From assembly GCF_013214815.1 (NCBI RefSeq), contig NZ_JABSPU010000020.1, forward strand, positions 1 to 38,770: a stretch of 38,770 bases of DNA, given 5' to 3'. The stretch is from Gilvibacter sp. GTDB taxonomy: Bacteria > Bacteroidota > Bacteroidia > Flavobacteriales > Flavobacteriaceae. The first letter of the stretch is position 1. Every line of letters starts with the position of its first letter. Under the pieces are notes generated by a model. It searched no databases and was not told where the DNA came from. It was given only the letters and a program-made list of their open reading frames with translations. A program made the translations under genes and the position numbers. This document shows, piece by piece, positions 24,951 through 33,872 of the stretch.

Positions 24951-26567
24951 ATGAAGACCCTATTACGCAACTTTACCCAAAATCCTAAAAACGACATCCT
25001 CTCTGGACTAACCGTGGCTTTAGCCTTGGTCCCAGAAGCGGTAGCTTTTGCTTTTGTAGCAGGTGTTGACCCGCTGGTTGGACTCTATGGCGCCTTTATG
25101 ATGGGGCTCATCACAGCAGTCTTTGGCGGACGCCCCGGAATGATCTCTGGAGCTACGGGAGCTATGGCTGTGGTCATGGTACATTTGGTGAGCAAAGGAA
25201 ACGAAGTTGGCCTGACCTTAGACCAACCCGTAGAACAACTTGGGCTCCAGTGGCTCTTTATCACGCTTCTGCTGGTTGGAGTCATTCAAATGAGCGCCGG
25301 CTTTTTAAGACTGGGAAAATTTGTTCGTTTGATTCCGCATCCTGTAATGTTGGGCTTTGTCAACGGTTTGGCTATTGTGATCTTTTTGTCTCAACTCGGC
25401 CTGTTTAAAACCAAGGTCAATGGAGAATTTGAATGGTTAAGTGGCAGTCCATTATACTTAATGCTTGGCCTCGTAGCCTTAACTATGGGTATCATGTGGG
25501 GCTTACCTAAACTCACAAAGAAAGTGCCGGCAGCCCTTTTGGCTATTATCGTTGTTGCAGCGATCGCCATCTTAGGCGGTTTGGATGTAAGCACCGTAGG
25601 ATCTTTTATTCGAGAAGGTGGTGGTTCTGGTCTTGAAGGCGGCCTACCGATGTTCCAATGGCAGATCTTTGATATGTTCTCCACCTTAGACGAACACTGG
25701 CTCAGCACCATTGTCCCAACAGCCTTTATTTTGGCAGCGATCGGGCTTATTGAATCTCTGATGACTCTTAACCTCATCGACGAACTTACAGAAACCCGCG
25801 GAAGTGGAAACCGAGAATGTGTGGCCCAAGGTGGCGCCAATTTCATCAATGGACTTTTTGGTGGTATGGGTGGTTGTGCTATGATCGGTCAATCCATCAT
25901 CAACATCAATTCCGGAGGTCGTGGTAGACTTTCCGGAATTATTGCTGCTGTGGCCCTCTTGTGCTTTATTCTCTTCGGAGCAGGTCTTATTGAACAGATA
26001 CCAATTGCCGCACTAGTTGGGGTAATGTTTATGGTAGTGATCGGAACCTTTGCTTGGAGTAGCTTTAGAATCCTTCATAAAATCCCACTGGCAGATACTG
26101 TGGTACTAATTGCCGTTTCTGCCATCACCGTATGGCAAGACTTGGCCATTGCCGTATTGTCTGGGGTTGTTATTTCTGCCTTAGTCTTCGCTTGGAAGAA
26201 CGCAACTATGATCCGTGCGCGTAAGCAGATCAAAGAAGACGGTACTAAAGTCTATGAGATCTGGGGACCATTGTTCTTCGGATCGGTTCAGAATTTCAAT
26301 GGGAAGTTTGACGTAAAGAACGATCCTGCTCAAGTTGAGATCGACTTTATGGAATCCAAAGTAAGCGATCACTCCGGTATCGAGGCGCTTAGAGGTATTG
26401 CCAACCGATACATCCAACAAGGCAAACAGGTTAAGCTGACGCACCTGAGCCCAGACTGTATCGCCTTACTGCTCAAAGCCAATCCGCGTTTTGAGACCAT
26501 CATTGAACGCTCCATTGACGATCCTCGTTATTACGTAGTTACCGATATGGTTGACCAAGAGATATAA
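24951..26567 (+). CDS. SulP-family inorganic anion transporter with STAS domain
   Basis: An inner-membrane transporter of 538 residues for sulfate, bicarbonate or similar anions. The ATG at 24951 (MKTLLRNFTQNPKNDILSGLTVALALVPEAVAFAFVAGVDPL) has the normal SulP start; a TTG eight codons upstream lies in the -7 box and is rejected. About 11-12 hydrophobic helices span residues 20-420 with the family signature near VDPLVGLYGAFMMGL and the GGMGGCAMIGQS segment. The C-terminal STAS domain (about 440-530) contains VEIDFMESKVSDHSGIEAL. The ion cannot be told from sequence. It ends at a bidirectional terminator shared with the PPIase gene. Confidence 0.95.
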   Translation: MKTLLRNFTQNPKNDILSGLTVALALVPEAVAFAFVAGVDPLVGLYGAFMMGLITAVFGGRPGMISGATGAMAVVMVHLVSKGNEVGLTLDQPVEQLGLQWLFITLLLVGVIQMSAGFLRLGKFVRLIPHPVMLGFVNGLAIVIFLSQLGLFKTKVNGEFEWLSGSPLYLMLGLVALTMGIMWGLPKLTKKVPAALLAIIVVAAIAILGGLDVSTVGSFIREGGGSGLEGGLPMFQWQIFDMFSTLDEHWLSTIVPTAFILAAIGLIESLMTLNLIDELTETRGSGNRECVAQGGANFINGLFGGMGGCAMIGQSIININSGGRGRLSGIIAAVALLCFILFGAGLIEQIPIAALVGVMFMVVIGTFAWSSFRILHKIPLADTVVLIAVSAITVWQDLAIAVLSGVVISALVFAWKNATMIRARKQIKEDGTKVYEIWGPLFFGSVQNFNGKFDVKNDPAQVEIDFMESKVSDHSGIEALRGIANRYIQQGKQVKLTHLSPDCIALLLKANPRFETIIERSIDDPRYYVVTDMVDQEI

Positions 26568-26594
26568 AAAAAGCGGCCCTTGAGGCCGCTTTTT
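26568..26594. terminator. Bidirectional intrinsic terminator
   Basis: AAAAAGCGGCC-CTTGA-GGCCGCTTTTT: an 11-bp perfect stem, five-base loop and T-runs on both strands, between the convergent SulP and PPIase genes (stops at 26567 and 26598). Confidence 0.92.
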
Positions 26595-26597
26595 CAT

Positions 26598-27530
26598 TTA
26601 CTTTACTTCCATGAGTTCTACATCGAACACCAAGGTTGCATTTGGCGGGATAACGCCTCCTGCTCCGCGGCTTCCGTAGCCCAATTCCGAAGGAATCACC
26701 AAGCGCGCCTTATCGCCTACTTTTAAAAGTTGGATCCCTTCATCCCAACCTGGGATCACTTGTCCCATTCCTAATGGAAACTCAATAGGGTTTCCGCGGT
26801 TGTATGAAGAATCGAATACCATACCGTCTGCCAGCATTCCTTTGTAGTGCACAGCTACGGTCTTTCCTGCTTCTGCCTTTACACCGTCACCCTCTTGAAT
26901 AAGTTTGTAGTATAAACCACTATCTGTCTTATCAAAACCAGCAGTTAGGTCTTTCATGGCCTGTTCTGCAGCAGCTTTAGCGGCAGCTTCGCGTTCTGCT
27001 TTAGCACCGTTGAACATTCTAAAAGCTTCCACAGCATTCCAGTTCTTGGCATCGTCACCAACGCGAACGATCTCTACTTTGTCCATTACATCGCCTTGAG
27101 CGATGGTGTTCACAATATCCTGCCCTTCAGCAACTTTCCCGAATACCGTGTGTTTGTTGTCTAACCAAGGAGTTTCCACGTGAGTGATGAAAAACTGACT
27201 TCCGTTAGTTCCAGGACCAGCGTTGGCCATAGAAAGTACTCCAGGTCCGTCGTGCTTAAGTTCCGGGTGGAACTCGTCATCAAAGTTGTAGCCTGGTCCA
27301 CCAGAACCTGTACCGTTAGGGTCTCCCCCTTGAATCATAAAGTCATTGATCACGCGGTGGAAAGTCAAACCGTCATAATACGGCTGTCCTTGAGGTTTAG
27401 CACCGTTCTCTAGGTTTCCCTCTGCCAAAGCGACAAAGTTCCCTACAGTTCCAGGTGTTTTATCATAAGTGAGTTGAACCAAAATTTCACCTTTAGAAGT
27501 GGTGAATTTAGCATAGATTCCGTCTTGCAT
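26598..27530 (-). CDS. Dual-domain peptidyl-prolyl isomerase: cyclophilin-FKBP fusion
   Basis: A 310-residue fusion of two unrelated prolyl isomerases. Residues about 5-160 are a cyclophilin domain: [44 protein letters not shown] and [10 protein letters not shown]. Residues about 170-200 are an alanine-rich helical linker. Residues about 205-310 are an FKBP domain: [39 protein letters not shown] and [26 protein letters not shown]. Both active sites look complete. There is no signal peptide, so it should assist folding in the cytosol. Fusions of this order (CFBP type) are known in Bacteroidota. A promoter lies just upstream, and recQ ends 68 bases before the start. Confidence 0.95.
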   Translation of the reverse strand: MQDGIYAKFTTSKGEILVQLTYDKTPGTVGNFVALAEGNLENGAKPQGQPYYDGLTFHRVINDFMIQGGDPNGTGSGGPGYNFDDEFHPELKHDGPGVLSMANAGPGTNGSQFFITHVETPWLDNKHTVFGKVAEGQDIVNTIAQGDVMDKVEIVRVGDDAKNWNAVEAFRMFNGAKAEREAAAKAAAEQAMKDLTAGFDKTDSGLYYKLIQEGDGVKAEAGKTVAVHYKGMLADGMVFDSSYNRGNPIEFPLGMGQVIPGWDEGIQLLKVGDKARLVIPSELGYGSRGAGGVIPPNATLVFDVELMEVK

Positions 27531-27549
27531 ATCTTAGTGTTTAAGGCTG

Positions 27550-27580
27550 CAAAGATACGGTTTTAAATGGGCTTAGTAAA
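27550..27580 (-). promoter_or_regulatory. PPIase promoter
   Basis: On the minus strand: TTTA (27580-27577), 19-base spacer, TATCTTTG (27557-27550), 20 bases before the ATG. One mismatch in the -33 element from TTTG-N19-TAnnTTTG. Confidence 0.6.
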
Positions 27581-27597
27581 TGCAGATGAGCAACAAT

Positions 27598-29793
27598 CTA
27601 ATTGGCTACTTCGCTGATGAATTTAAGACGATACAAACGGAGTTCTTCGTCATCGTAATCTCCGTCAAACTCTTCCATAGCCACATCTATCTTGTCCGTT
27701 TCTGCCTCCAAGAAATACTCGTGGATCTCTTCCTGCTGGTCCTCGTCCAAAATATCCTCCAAATAATAATCAATATTGAGCTTGGTACCACTAAAAACAA
27801 TGGCTTCCATCTCTTTGATAAATTCGGGCATTTCAAGGCCTTTAGCAGAGGCAATATCATCCAGCGGCAGCTTGCGATCTATACTTTGGATGATGTATAG
27901 TTTTAAAGCGGAGTTGGTTCCGGTGGATTTGACCACAAAGTCATCGGGACGTTCAATATTATTCTCCTCCACATAACGAGCAATGAGGCTCACAAAGGGT
28001 TCTCCGTATTTTTTCGCCTTCCCTTCACCCACTCCGTGAACATTTGAGAGTTCACTAACGGTTATAGGATATTTCAAGGCCATGTCCTCCAAAGATGGGT
28101 CTTGAAAAATTACAAAAGGTGGTAAACCGAGTTTGCTTGCCACCTTTTTACGCTCATCTTTGAGCAGTTTGAATAGATTCTTGTCTGTCCCTTCTCCATT
28201 GGATTTCTTAGCCACTGTGATGGAAGAATCCTCTTCATGATCAAACTTATGATCTTCCGTCATCATAAAGGAAACAGGTTGGTCAATATATTCCAATCCC
28301 TTAGGAGTGAGTTTGAGGACTCCATAAGTTTCAATGTCCTTTCTAATATAGCCGGCCACTAAGGATTGACGAATCAGTGCCATCCAAAAGGATTTATCGT
28401 GGTGATCTCCAGACCCAAAGAATTCTTGTTGGTCCGTTCTGTGCGATTTAATCAAAGCATTGACATCACCCACCATAACTCTCACCAATTCTTTGGCCTT
28501 ATATTGCTGATTGGTCTTTCCTAAAACACTGAGCAATAAATGCAATTGTTCTTGCGCCTCGTGTTTCTTTTTAGGATTGCGGACGTTATCATCCATATCG
28601 CCGCCCGCGCCAGTTTTTACGTCAAATTCCTCTCCGAAGTAATGCAATAAAAACTTCCGGCGAGACATACTGGTCTCCGCAAAGGCAACCATCTCTTGAA
28701 GCAGTGCATGGCCAATCTCCTGTTCTGCAACAGGCTTTCCGCTCATGAACTTCTCCAGCTTTTCAATATCCTTATAAGAGTAAAAGGCCAAACAATGACC
28801 TTCTCCTCCATCACGACCGGCACGTCCGGTCTCTTGATAATAACTCTCTATACTTTTAGGAATGTCGTTGTGGATCACAAAACGCACGTCAGGTTTATCA
28901 ATTCCCATCCCAAAGGCAATGGTAGCAACAACCACATCCGCATCTTCCATCAAAAACATATCCTGATGCTTCACCCGAGTTTTAGGATCTAAACCTGCGT
29001 GATAAGGAACCGCAGCGATTCCATTGACTTGCAGCGTTTGCGCAAGCTCTTCCACGCGCTTTCTGCTCAAACAGTAAATGATACCGCTCTTCCCTTGATT
29101 TTGTTTTACAAAACGGGTAATGTCTGCATCCACATTTTTGGTCTTGGGACGCACTTCATAAAAGAGATTCGGACGATTAAAGGATGCCTTAAAGGTGTTG
29201 GCTTGTTGGATTCCCAGGTTTTTAAGGATGTCCTCTTGCACCTTTGGAGTTGCTGTAGCAGTAAGACCAATGATTGGGATCGCATCCCCTAAACGGTTAA
29301 TGAGTGTTCTGAGATTGCGGTATTCTGGTCTAAAATCATGGCCCCACTCACTAATACAGTGGGCTTCATCAATGGCCACAAAACTTATGGTAACCGATTT
29401 CAGAAACTCAATGTTGTCTTCTTTGGCTAAAGATTCCGGCGCCACATAAAGGAGCTTGGTCACTCCGTCTACAATGTCTTGTTTAACTTGTTTTACTTCT
29501 GATTTGTTCAGGGAAGAATTCAGAACATGAGCAATCCCTTTATTTTCAGAGATGGCTCTTAAGGCATCCTCTTGATTCTTCATCAAGGCGATCAAGGGAG
29601 AAACCACTATAGCGGTGCCGTCTTTCATCAAGGCTGGGAGCTGGTAACACAAGGATTTACCTCCGCCCGTAGGCATAATGACAAAAGTGTTGTGGTCGGT
29701 GACCACACTTTTGATCACCTGTTCCTGTAGCCCCTTAAATTGGTTAAAACCAAAATATTTCTTGAGTGCAGCGTATAACTCGGAATCGTTCAC
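27598..29793 (-). CDS. recQ: RecQ-family ATP-dependent DNA helicase
   Basis: A 3'-5' DNA helicase for repair and recombination, cytosolic, 731 residues. The helicase core has Walker A MPTGGGKSLCYQLPA (Lys46), DEAH box IDEAHCISEWGHDFRPEYR, GLTATAT and motif VI YYQETGRAGRDG. Next is an RQC region (about 375-530) and an HRDC domain (about 545-615, with ERKKVASKLGLPPFVIFQD), then a 100-residue acidic C-terminal extension. The usual RecQ zinc-binding cysteines are missing: the region after SRRKFLLHYFGEEF reads GGDMDDNVRNPKKK instead of a C-x2-C-x2-C cluster. It is divergent from kdsD. Confidence 0.95.
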   Translation of the reverse strand: MNDSELYAALKKYFGFNQFKGLQEQVIKSVVTDHNTFVIMPTGGGKSLCYQLPALMKDGTAIVVSPLIALMKNQEDALRAISENKGIAHVLNSSLNKSEVKQVKQDIVDGVTKLLYVAPESLAKEDNIEFLKSVTISFVAIDEAHCISEWGHDFRPEYRNLRTLINRLGDAIPIIGLTATATPKVQEDILKNLGIQQANTFKASFNRPNLFYEVRPKTKNVDADITRFVKQNQGKSGIIYCLSRKRVEELAQTLQVNGIAAVPYHAGLDPKTRVKHQDMFLMEDADVVVATIAFGMGIDKPDVRFVIHNDIPKSIESYYQETGRAGRDGGEGHCLAFYSYKDIEKLEKFMSGKPVAEQEIGHALLQEMVAFAETSMSRRKFLLHYFGEEFDVKTGAGGDMDDNVRNPKKKHEAQEQLHLLLSVLGKTNQQYKAKELVRVMVGDVNALIKSHRTDQQEFFGSGDHHDKSFWMALIRQSLVAGYIRKDIETYGVLKLTPKGLEYIDQPVSFMMTEDHKFDHEEDSSITVAKKSNGEGTDKNLFKLLKDERKKVASKLGLPPFVIFQDPSLEDMALKYPITVSELSNVHGVGEGKAKKYGEPFVSLIARYVEENNIERPDDFVVKSTGTNSALKLYIIQSIDRKLPLDDIASAKGLEMPEFIKEMEAIVFSGTKLNIDYYLEDILDEDQQEEIHEYFLEAETDKIDVAMEEFDGDYDDEELRLYRLKFISEVAN

Positions 29794-29925
29794 TCTACTA
29801 AACGTTTTATAAAATCTGCTTATTCAACGAGTCCCACAAGTCTGTTAAAAATAGCGGTCTCGATAAGAAGTAAAATACCTTTAAACTCTCCACAACTTAT
29901 CTCCCCTAAGGCATGAAAAATTATG

Positions 29926-29933
29926 TACTTTTG
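29926..29933 (+). promoter_or_regulatory. Putative kdsD operon promoter -7 element
   Basis: TACTTTTG matches TAnnTTTG, 58 bases before the kdsD ATG in the 198-base gap from recQ. No clear -33 partner. The rest of the gap is AT-rich, with a short TTTTATAAAA palindrome near 29805-29814. Confidence 0.4.
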
Positions 29934-29991
29934 TATTTACAATATACTAATTTCTTTAGATCTCAGCAAGAAGAATAATTCCCGAGTTTTA

Positions 29992-30954
29992 ATGAATCAA
30001 GAGCAGATCATTGCCATAGCCAAACAGACCATAGATACAGAGAGTAAAGCCATTGCTCATCTATCGAGTTTGGTAGATGAGACCTTTGCAGCAGCAGTAG
30101 AATATATTTACGCCTCCAACGGGCGCGTTGTGGTGACGGGTATTGGCAAAAGCGCCAATATAGCTACCAAGATAGTTGCCACCCTGAACTCAACAGGAAC
30201 ACCTGCCATTTTTATGCATGCTGCAGATGCAATTCATGGTGACTTAGGAACCATTCAGCAAGAAGATACCGTGATCTGTATTTCTAAAAGTGGAAACACG
30301 CCAGAGATCAAAGTTTTGGTACCCTTGATAAAGGCTTTGGGCAATAAACTGGTAGGTATTACTTCTAACAAGGATTCTTTTTTGGGCCAACAAGCCGATT
30401 ACATTCTCAACGCTTATGTAGAAAAAGAGGCCTGTCCAAACAATTTGGCACCCACTACCAGTACCACAGCACAATTGGTCATTGGAGATGCCTTGGCGGT
30501 GTGTCTTTTGGAGATGCGTGGTTTTAAGGCTGCGGATTTTGCCCGATTCCATCCGGGAGGTTCATTGGGAAAACAACTTTACTTGCGTGTTCGTGATTTA
30601 ACCGCACTGAACACCAAGCCTCAAGTGGAACCAGACACACCGGTAAAAGAAGTGATCATTGAGATCTCTAAAAATATGCTTGGTGCTACTGCAGTAGTTG
30701 AAAATGATACTATAGTTGGAATCATTACCGATGGCGACCTGCGTAGAATGCTGACCAAAGTCGACAATATCTCCGGTCTTGTTGCTAAAGATATTATGAG
30801 TGCCAATCCAAAGACCATTGAGCAAGACGCCATGGCGGTATCGGCCTATCGCAAGCTCGACTCGCACGGCATTACACAGTTATTGGTTGAAGAAGACGGA
30901 AAATACAGTGGTGTGGTTCACATCCATAACCTAACCAATGAAGGAATAATTTAA
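29992..30954 (+). CDS. kdsD: Arabinose-5-phosphate isomerase (KpsF/GutQ family)
   Basis: Converts ribulose-5-phosphate to arabinose-5-phosphate, the first step toward Kdo of lipopolysaccharide, in the cytosol. The ATG at 29992 (MNQEQIIAIAKQTIDTESKA) is chosen; 23 codons upstream are in frame but not family-like. A SIS domain (about 30-170) shows VVVTGIGKSANIATKIVATLNSTG, HGDLG, ISKSGNTPE and PTTSTTAQLVIGDALAV; FARFHPGGSLGK is the family signature. Two CBS domains follow (about 205-260 and 270-320). 320 residues, normal. Its stop overlaps the tatC start by one base, so it is the first gene of a plus-strand operon, and LptB, also for LPS, is nearby. Confidence 0.94.
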   Translation: MNQEQIIAIAKQTIDTESKAIAHLSSLVDETFAAAVEYIYASNGRVVVTGIGKSANIATKIVATLNSTGTPAIFMHAADAIHGDLGTIQQEDTVICISKSGNTPEIKVLVPLIKALGNKLVGITSNKDSFLGQQADYILNAYVEKEACPNNLAPTTSTTAQLVIGDALAVCLLEMRGFKAADFARFHPGGSLGKQLYLRVRDLTALNTKPQVEPDTPVKEVIIEISKNMLGATAVVENDTIVGIITDGDLRRMLTKVDNISGLVAKDIMSANPKTIEQDAMAVSAYRKLDSHGITQLLVEEDGKYSGVVHIHNLTNEGII

Positions 30955-31787
30955 TGAGCGCAGCTACCAATCAAGGCAAGGAGATGTCATTTTTAGGTCA
31001 CTTGGAGGAACTCCGTTGGCACTTGATCCGTTGTACTCTGGCCATCGTGGCTATGGGTATGGTTGCCTTTTTGGCAAAATCTTTTGTCTTTGACACCTTA
31101 TTACTCGGCCCTAAGAATGCCGATTTCCCAACTTACCAATTGCTTTGCAAGGTTGCGACGTTTCTTGGCTTTCAAGACAGCTTTTGCTTTGATGAGTTAC
31201 CCTTTAAGATCCAAAGCATGAAGGTTGCCGGGCAATTCTCTGCGCATATTTGGACCTCGATCACTGCAGGATTCATAGTTGCCTTCCCTTATGTACTTTA
31301 TGAATTCTGGCGTTTTATTAGCCCAGGACTTAAAGAGAATGAACGCAGAACCTCTCGTGGATTTATTCTGATTGCGTCCTTCCTGTTTTTCTTGGGAGTG
31401 CTTTTTGGATACTACGTAGTCACACCACTTTCTATCAATTTCTTGGGATCCTATAAAGTGAGTGAAGAGGTATTCAACCAGTTTACTCTAGAGAGTTATA
31501 TCGGTTTGGTTCGCTCTGCTACCGTGGCTTGCGGACTCATCTTTGAGCTGCCAATAATCATTTATTTCCTAACCAAGATCGGTTTGGTAACGCCGCAGTT
31601 CTTAAGGAAATACAGAAAATATTCGCTGGTATTGGTGTTGATCCTATCAGCAATCATTACCCCTCCGGACATTGCCAGTCAAATTGTAGTGGCTGTGCCA
31701 ATTCTGGTACTTTATGAAATCAGTATATACATCTCTAAAGCCGTAGTTAAAAAACAGGCCAAAAAGGCCAAAGCTGCCCATGGATAA
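30954..31787 (+). CDS. tatC: Twin-arginine translocase subunit TatC
   Basis: Core receptor subunit of the Tat system, which exports folded proteins across the inner membrane. The 277 residues show the family N-terminus MSFLGHLEELRWHLIR, six hydrophobic helices, and conserved FPYVLYEFWRFISPGLKENE, followed by FELPIIIYFLTKIG. A loop of about 30 residues between the first two helices (AKSFVFDTLLLGPKNAD...) is longer than in E. coli. It starts on the last base of the kdsD stop and overlaps the next gene by eight bases. TatA is not in the window. Identification is firm. Confidence 0.96.
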   Translation: MSAATNQGKEMSFLGHLEELRWHLIRCTLAIVAMGMVAFLAKSFVFDTLLLGPKNADFPTYQLLCKVATFLGFQDSFCFDELPFKIQSMKVAGQFSAHIWTSITAGFIVAFPYVLYEFWRFISPGLKENERRTSRGFILIASFLFFLGVLFGYYVVTPLSINFLGSYKVSEEVFNQFTLESYIGLVRSATVACGLIFELPIIIYFLTKIGLVTPQFLRKYRKYSLVLVLILSAIITPPDIASQIVVAVPILVLYEISIYISKAVVKKQAKKAKAAHG

Positions 31788-32130
31788 TATTGTCGACTCC
31801 TTTAACGACTACCGCGCCAAAATGAACGAGAAGATTTTGGCTGATAACAACAAGATCGTAAAACGTATTTTTAATCTGGACACCAATGCCTTCCAAGAAG
31901 GTGCGCTCCCTAAAAAGACCAAAGAACTACTGGGTCTGGGAAACTCCTTAGTGCTGCGTTGTGACGATTGTGTGCGTTACCATTTGGAAGCGTGCTACGA
32001 CCTGGGTCTCTCTAAAGAAGAAGTAGTAGAAGCCATGAGCGTTTCCCTGCTTATTGGCGGAACTATTGTGATTCCTCACTTACGTCGCGCCTACGAATAT
32101 TGGGAAGCCCTCGAAGTTAAGAATAGTTGA
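31780..32130 (+). CDS. Carboxymuconolactone decarboxylase-family protein
   Basis: A 116-residue helical protein of the AhpD/carboxymuconolactone decarboxylase superfamily. It has an AhpD-like active-site pattern, CDDCVRYHLE, with cysteines 61 and 64 and His68, consistent with a thiol-based reductase or peroxidase rather than a decarboxylase. GKNSLV-like sequence GLGNSLVLR precedes it, and GLSKEEVVEAMSVSLLIGG follows. Cytosolic, no signal. Its ATG lies inside the end of tatC (8-base overlap), so translation is probably coupled. The substrate is unknown. Confidence 0.9.
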   Translation: MDNIVDSFNDYRAKMNEKILADNNKIVKRIFNLDTNAFQEGALPKKTKELLGLGNSLVLRCDDCVRYHLEACYDLGLSKEEVVEAMSVSLLIGGTIVIPHLRRAYEYWEALEVKNS

Positions 32131-32205
32131 ACCCGAATTTGCAATGGCAAGTCTATTACGTCATGAAATTGCTTCAAAATATTGTTAATACCTCTTTTCG
32201 ATTTC

Positions 32206-32224
32206 ATCATAGCGCTGCTATGAT
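32206..32224. repeat. Inverted repeat in the gap before lptB
   Basis: ATCATAGC-GCT-GCTATGAT: an 8-bp perfect inverted repeat with a three-base centre. There is no T-run, so it is a weak candidate for a terminator of the kdsD operon or a protein-binding site. The rest of the 208-base gap shows no RNA gene. Confidence 0.3.
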
Positions 32225-32302
32225 TACAATCTCCAAAGAGTTCTATTTTTTTGCACTTTCAAGCCTCATGACGACCTCCCATCACAAAGTCGGGTTAATC
32301 TT

Positions 32303-32333
32303 TTTGCGACTCCGTAGATAATCGCCATATTTG
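32303..32333 (+). promoter_or_regulatory. lptB promoter, nearly leaderless
   Basis: TTTG (32303-32306), 19-base spacer, CATATTTG (32326-32333). The -33 element and spacing are exact, and the -7 has one mismatch. The lptB ATG begins six bases after the box, so the transcript may begin at or next to the start codon. Confidence 0.65.
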
Positions 32334-32338
32334 TCCCT

Positions 32339-33079
32339 ATGAAGCTCCGTGCAGAAAATTTGATGAAATCCTATAAAGGCCGCCAGGTCGTTAAAGGAAT
32401 CACCGTAGAAGTAAATCAAGGAGAGATCGTAGGTTTGCTTGGACCCAACGGAGCTGGAAAGACCACCTCGTTCTATATGATCGTTGGGTTGGTTAAACCC
32501 AACAGTGGAAACATCTATTTGGAAGGAACAGAGATCACTAAGTTCCCTATGTACAAGCGCGCTCAGAATGGTATTGGCTATTTGGCTCAAGAAGAATCTG
32601 TATTTAGAAAGCTGAGTATTGAGGACAATATTTTGAGCGTTTTGCAGCTCACCAAATTGTCTAAAAAGCAGCAGCGGGACAAGATGGAATCACTCATTGA
32701 GGAGTTTGGTTTGGGGCATATACGCAAGAACCGCGGAGACCTGCTTTCTGGTGGGGAACGCCGTAGAACGGAGATTGCCCGCGCCTTAGCTACAGATCCT
32801 CACTTTATCTTATTGGATGAACCCTTTGCGGGTGTAGACCCTGTGGCTGTAGAGGATATTCAGCGCATCGTAGCGCGTTTGAAGGACAAGAACATCGGAA
32901 TCCTAATTACCGATCATAACGTGCAAGAGACCTTGGCCATTACCGACCGCACCTACCTGATGTTTGAAGGAAGTATTCTCAAGCACGGTATTCCAGAGGA
33001 ACTGGCCGCGGATGAGATGGTGCGTAAAGTATATCTAGGCCAAAACTTTGAGCTGCGTAAAAAGAAGCTGAATTTCTAG
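32339..33079 (+). CDS. lptB: LPS export ABC transporter ATPase LptB
   Basis: Cytosolic ATPase that drives extraction of lipopolysaccharide by LptFG from the inner membrane. The 246 residues show Walker [10 protein letters not shown] (Lys41), a Q-loop at [16 protein letters not shown] (typical of LptB), signature [16 protein letters not shown], Walker [14 protein letters not shown] and switch ITDHNV. Length and motifs are standard. It has its own promoter and probably a very short leader. Its stop overlaps the convergent terC by four bases. KdsD upstream also serves LPS. Confidence 0.96.
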   Translation: MKLRAENLMKSYKGRQVVKGITVEVNQGEIVGLLGPNGAGKTTSFYMIVGLVKPNSGNIYLEGTEITKFPMYKRAQNGIGYLAQEESVFRKLSIEDNILSVLQLTKLSKKQQRDKMESLIEEFGLGHIRKNRGDLLSGGERRRTEIARALATDPHFILLDEPFAGVDPVAVEDIQRIVARLKDKNIGILITDHNVQETLAITDRTYLMFEGSILKHGIPEELAADEMVRKVYLGQNFELRKKKLNF

Positions 33080-33867
33080 CTTTCCTTTTCTTCTTTTTTA
33101 GCTTCTGATTCCTTGATCGCGATGAGTTTTTTCTGATAGCGACCTTGCACTATATCTACCACTACCAAGATCACGATCACAAAGTAGAAAGTCGTTTTGC
33201 TCATAGGTGTAATCGGGTTGTCAAAGAGTTTGAGGTCTGCAATATGACCGCCCTCTGTAAGCAACATGATCCCAACGATAAAAAGTATAAAGAGACCAAG
33301 CACCTCATACATGCGGTTGCGCTCTAAGAATTGCGCTACTCTATCAGCCAACCAGATCATCAGTAATCCTCCTAACACAATAGCGGTAGCCATTACCCAA
33401 AAGACATCGGTCAAGGCCATGGCGCTCAGAATAGAATCAAAAGAGAACACCAAATTCATAACAATGATAGCCGCAATGACCTTTCCTACAGATTTCTTCT
33501 TGACATCTTCCACCTGATCCTCCACATGAGTTACCCCTACCATATGCCAGATCTCTTTCATGGCAGTGTAAATGATAAAGATCCCTCCGGCCAAAACGAT
33601 CAAACTGTGCAGATTGAATTCACCCGTGGCGACCCCTTCAAAAGGCAATTCAAACCAAGGCTTCTGGAAATAATCAATAACAGAGATCAAAAAGAAGAGC
33701 AAAGCGATACGCAATACTATAGCCATCAGGATTCCAACCTTACGGACATAGGCTTGCTTTTCTTTGGGTGCGTTCTTAGATTCTAAAGAGATGTACAGCA
33801 AATTGTCAAAACCGAGAACAATTTGCAGCATCAACAACATAAACAAAGTGATGATGTTTTCTGCCAT
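33076..33867 (-). CDS. TerC-family membrane protein
   Basis: An inner-membrane protein of 263 residues in the TerC/Alx family, linked to tellurite resistance and manganese export. About seven helices are visible. Conserved acidic membrane motifs are [11 protein letters not shown] near the N-terminus and [21 protein letters not shown] mid-protein, both with the family aspartates. The loop between ([22 protein letters not shown]) is hydrophilic, and the C-terminus is charged ([13 protein letters not shown]). It lies five bases after the pssA stop, so it is probably co-transcribed with it. Metal specificity is not known. Confidence 0.9.
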   Translation of the reverse strand: MAENIITLFMLLMLQIVLGFDNLLYISLESKNAPKEKQAYVRKVGILMAIVLRIALLFFLISVIDYFQKPWFELPFEGVATGEFNLHSLIVLAGGIFIIYTAMKEIWHMVGVTHVEDQVEDVKKKSVGKVIAAIIVMNLVFSFDSILSAMALTDVFWVMATAIVLGGLLMIWLADRVAQFLERNRMYEVLGLFILFIVGIMLLTEGGHIADLKLFDNPITPMSKTTFYFVIVILVVVDIVQGRYQKKLIAIKESEAKKEEKES

Positions 33868-33872
33868 GGTAA

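Noticed and set aside
32127-32321. Short plus-strand frame before lptB
   Set aside because: It starts at TTG, overlaps the preceding stop, contains an inverted repeat and the lptB promoter, and has no protein-like pattern.
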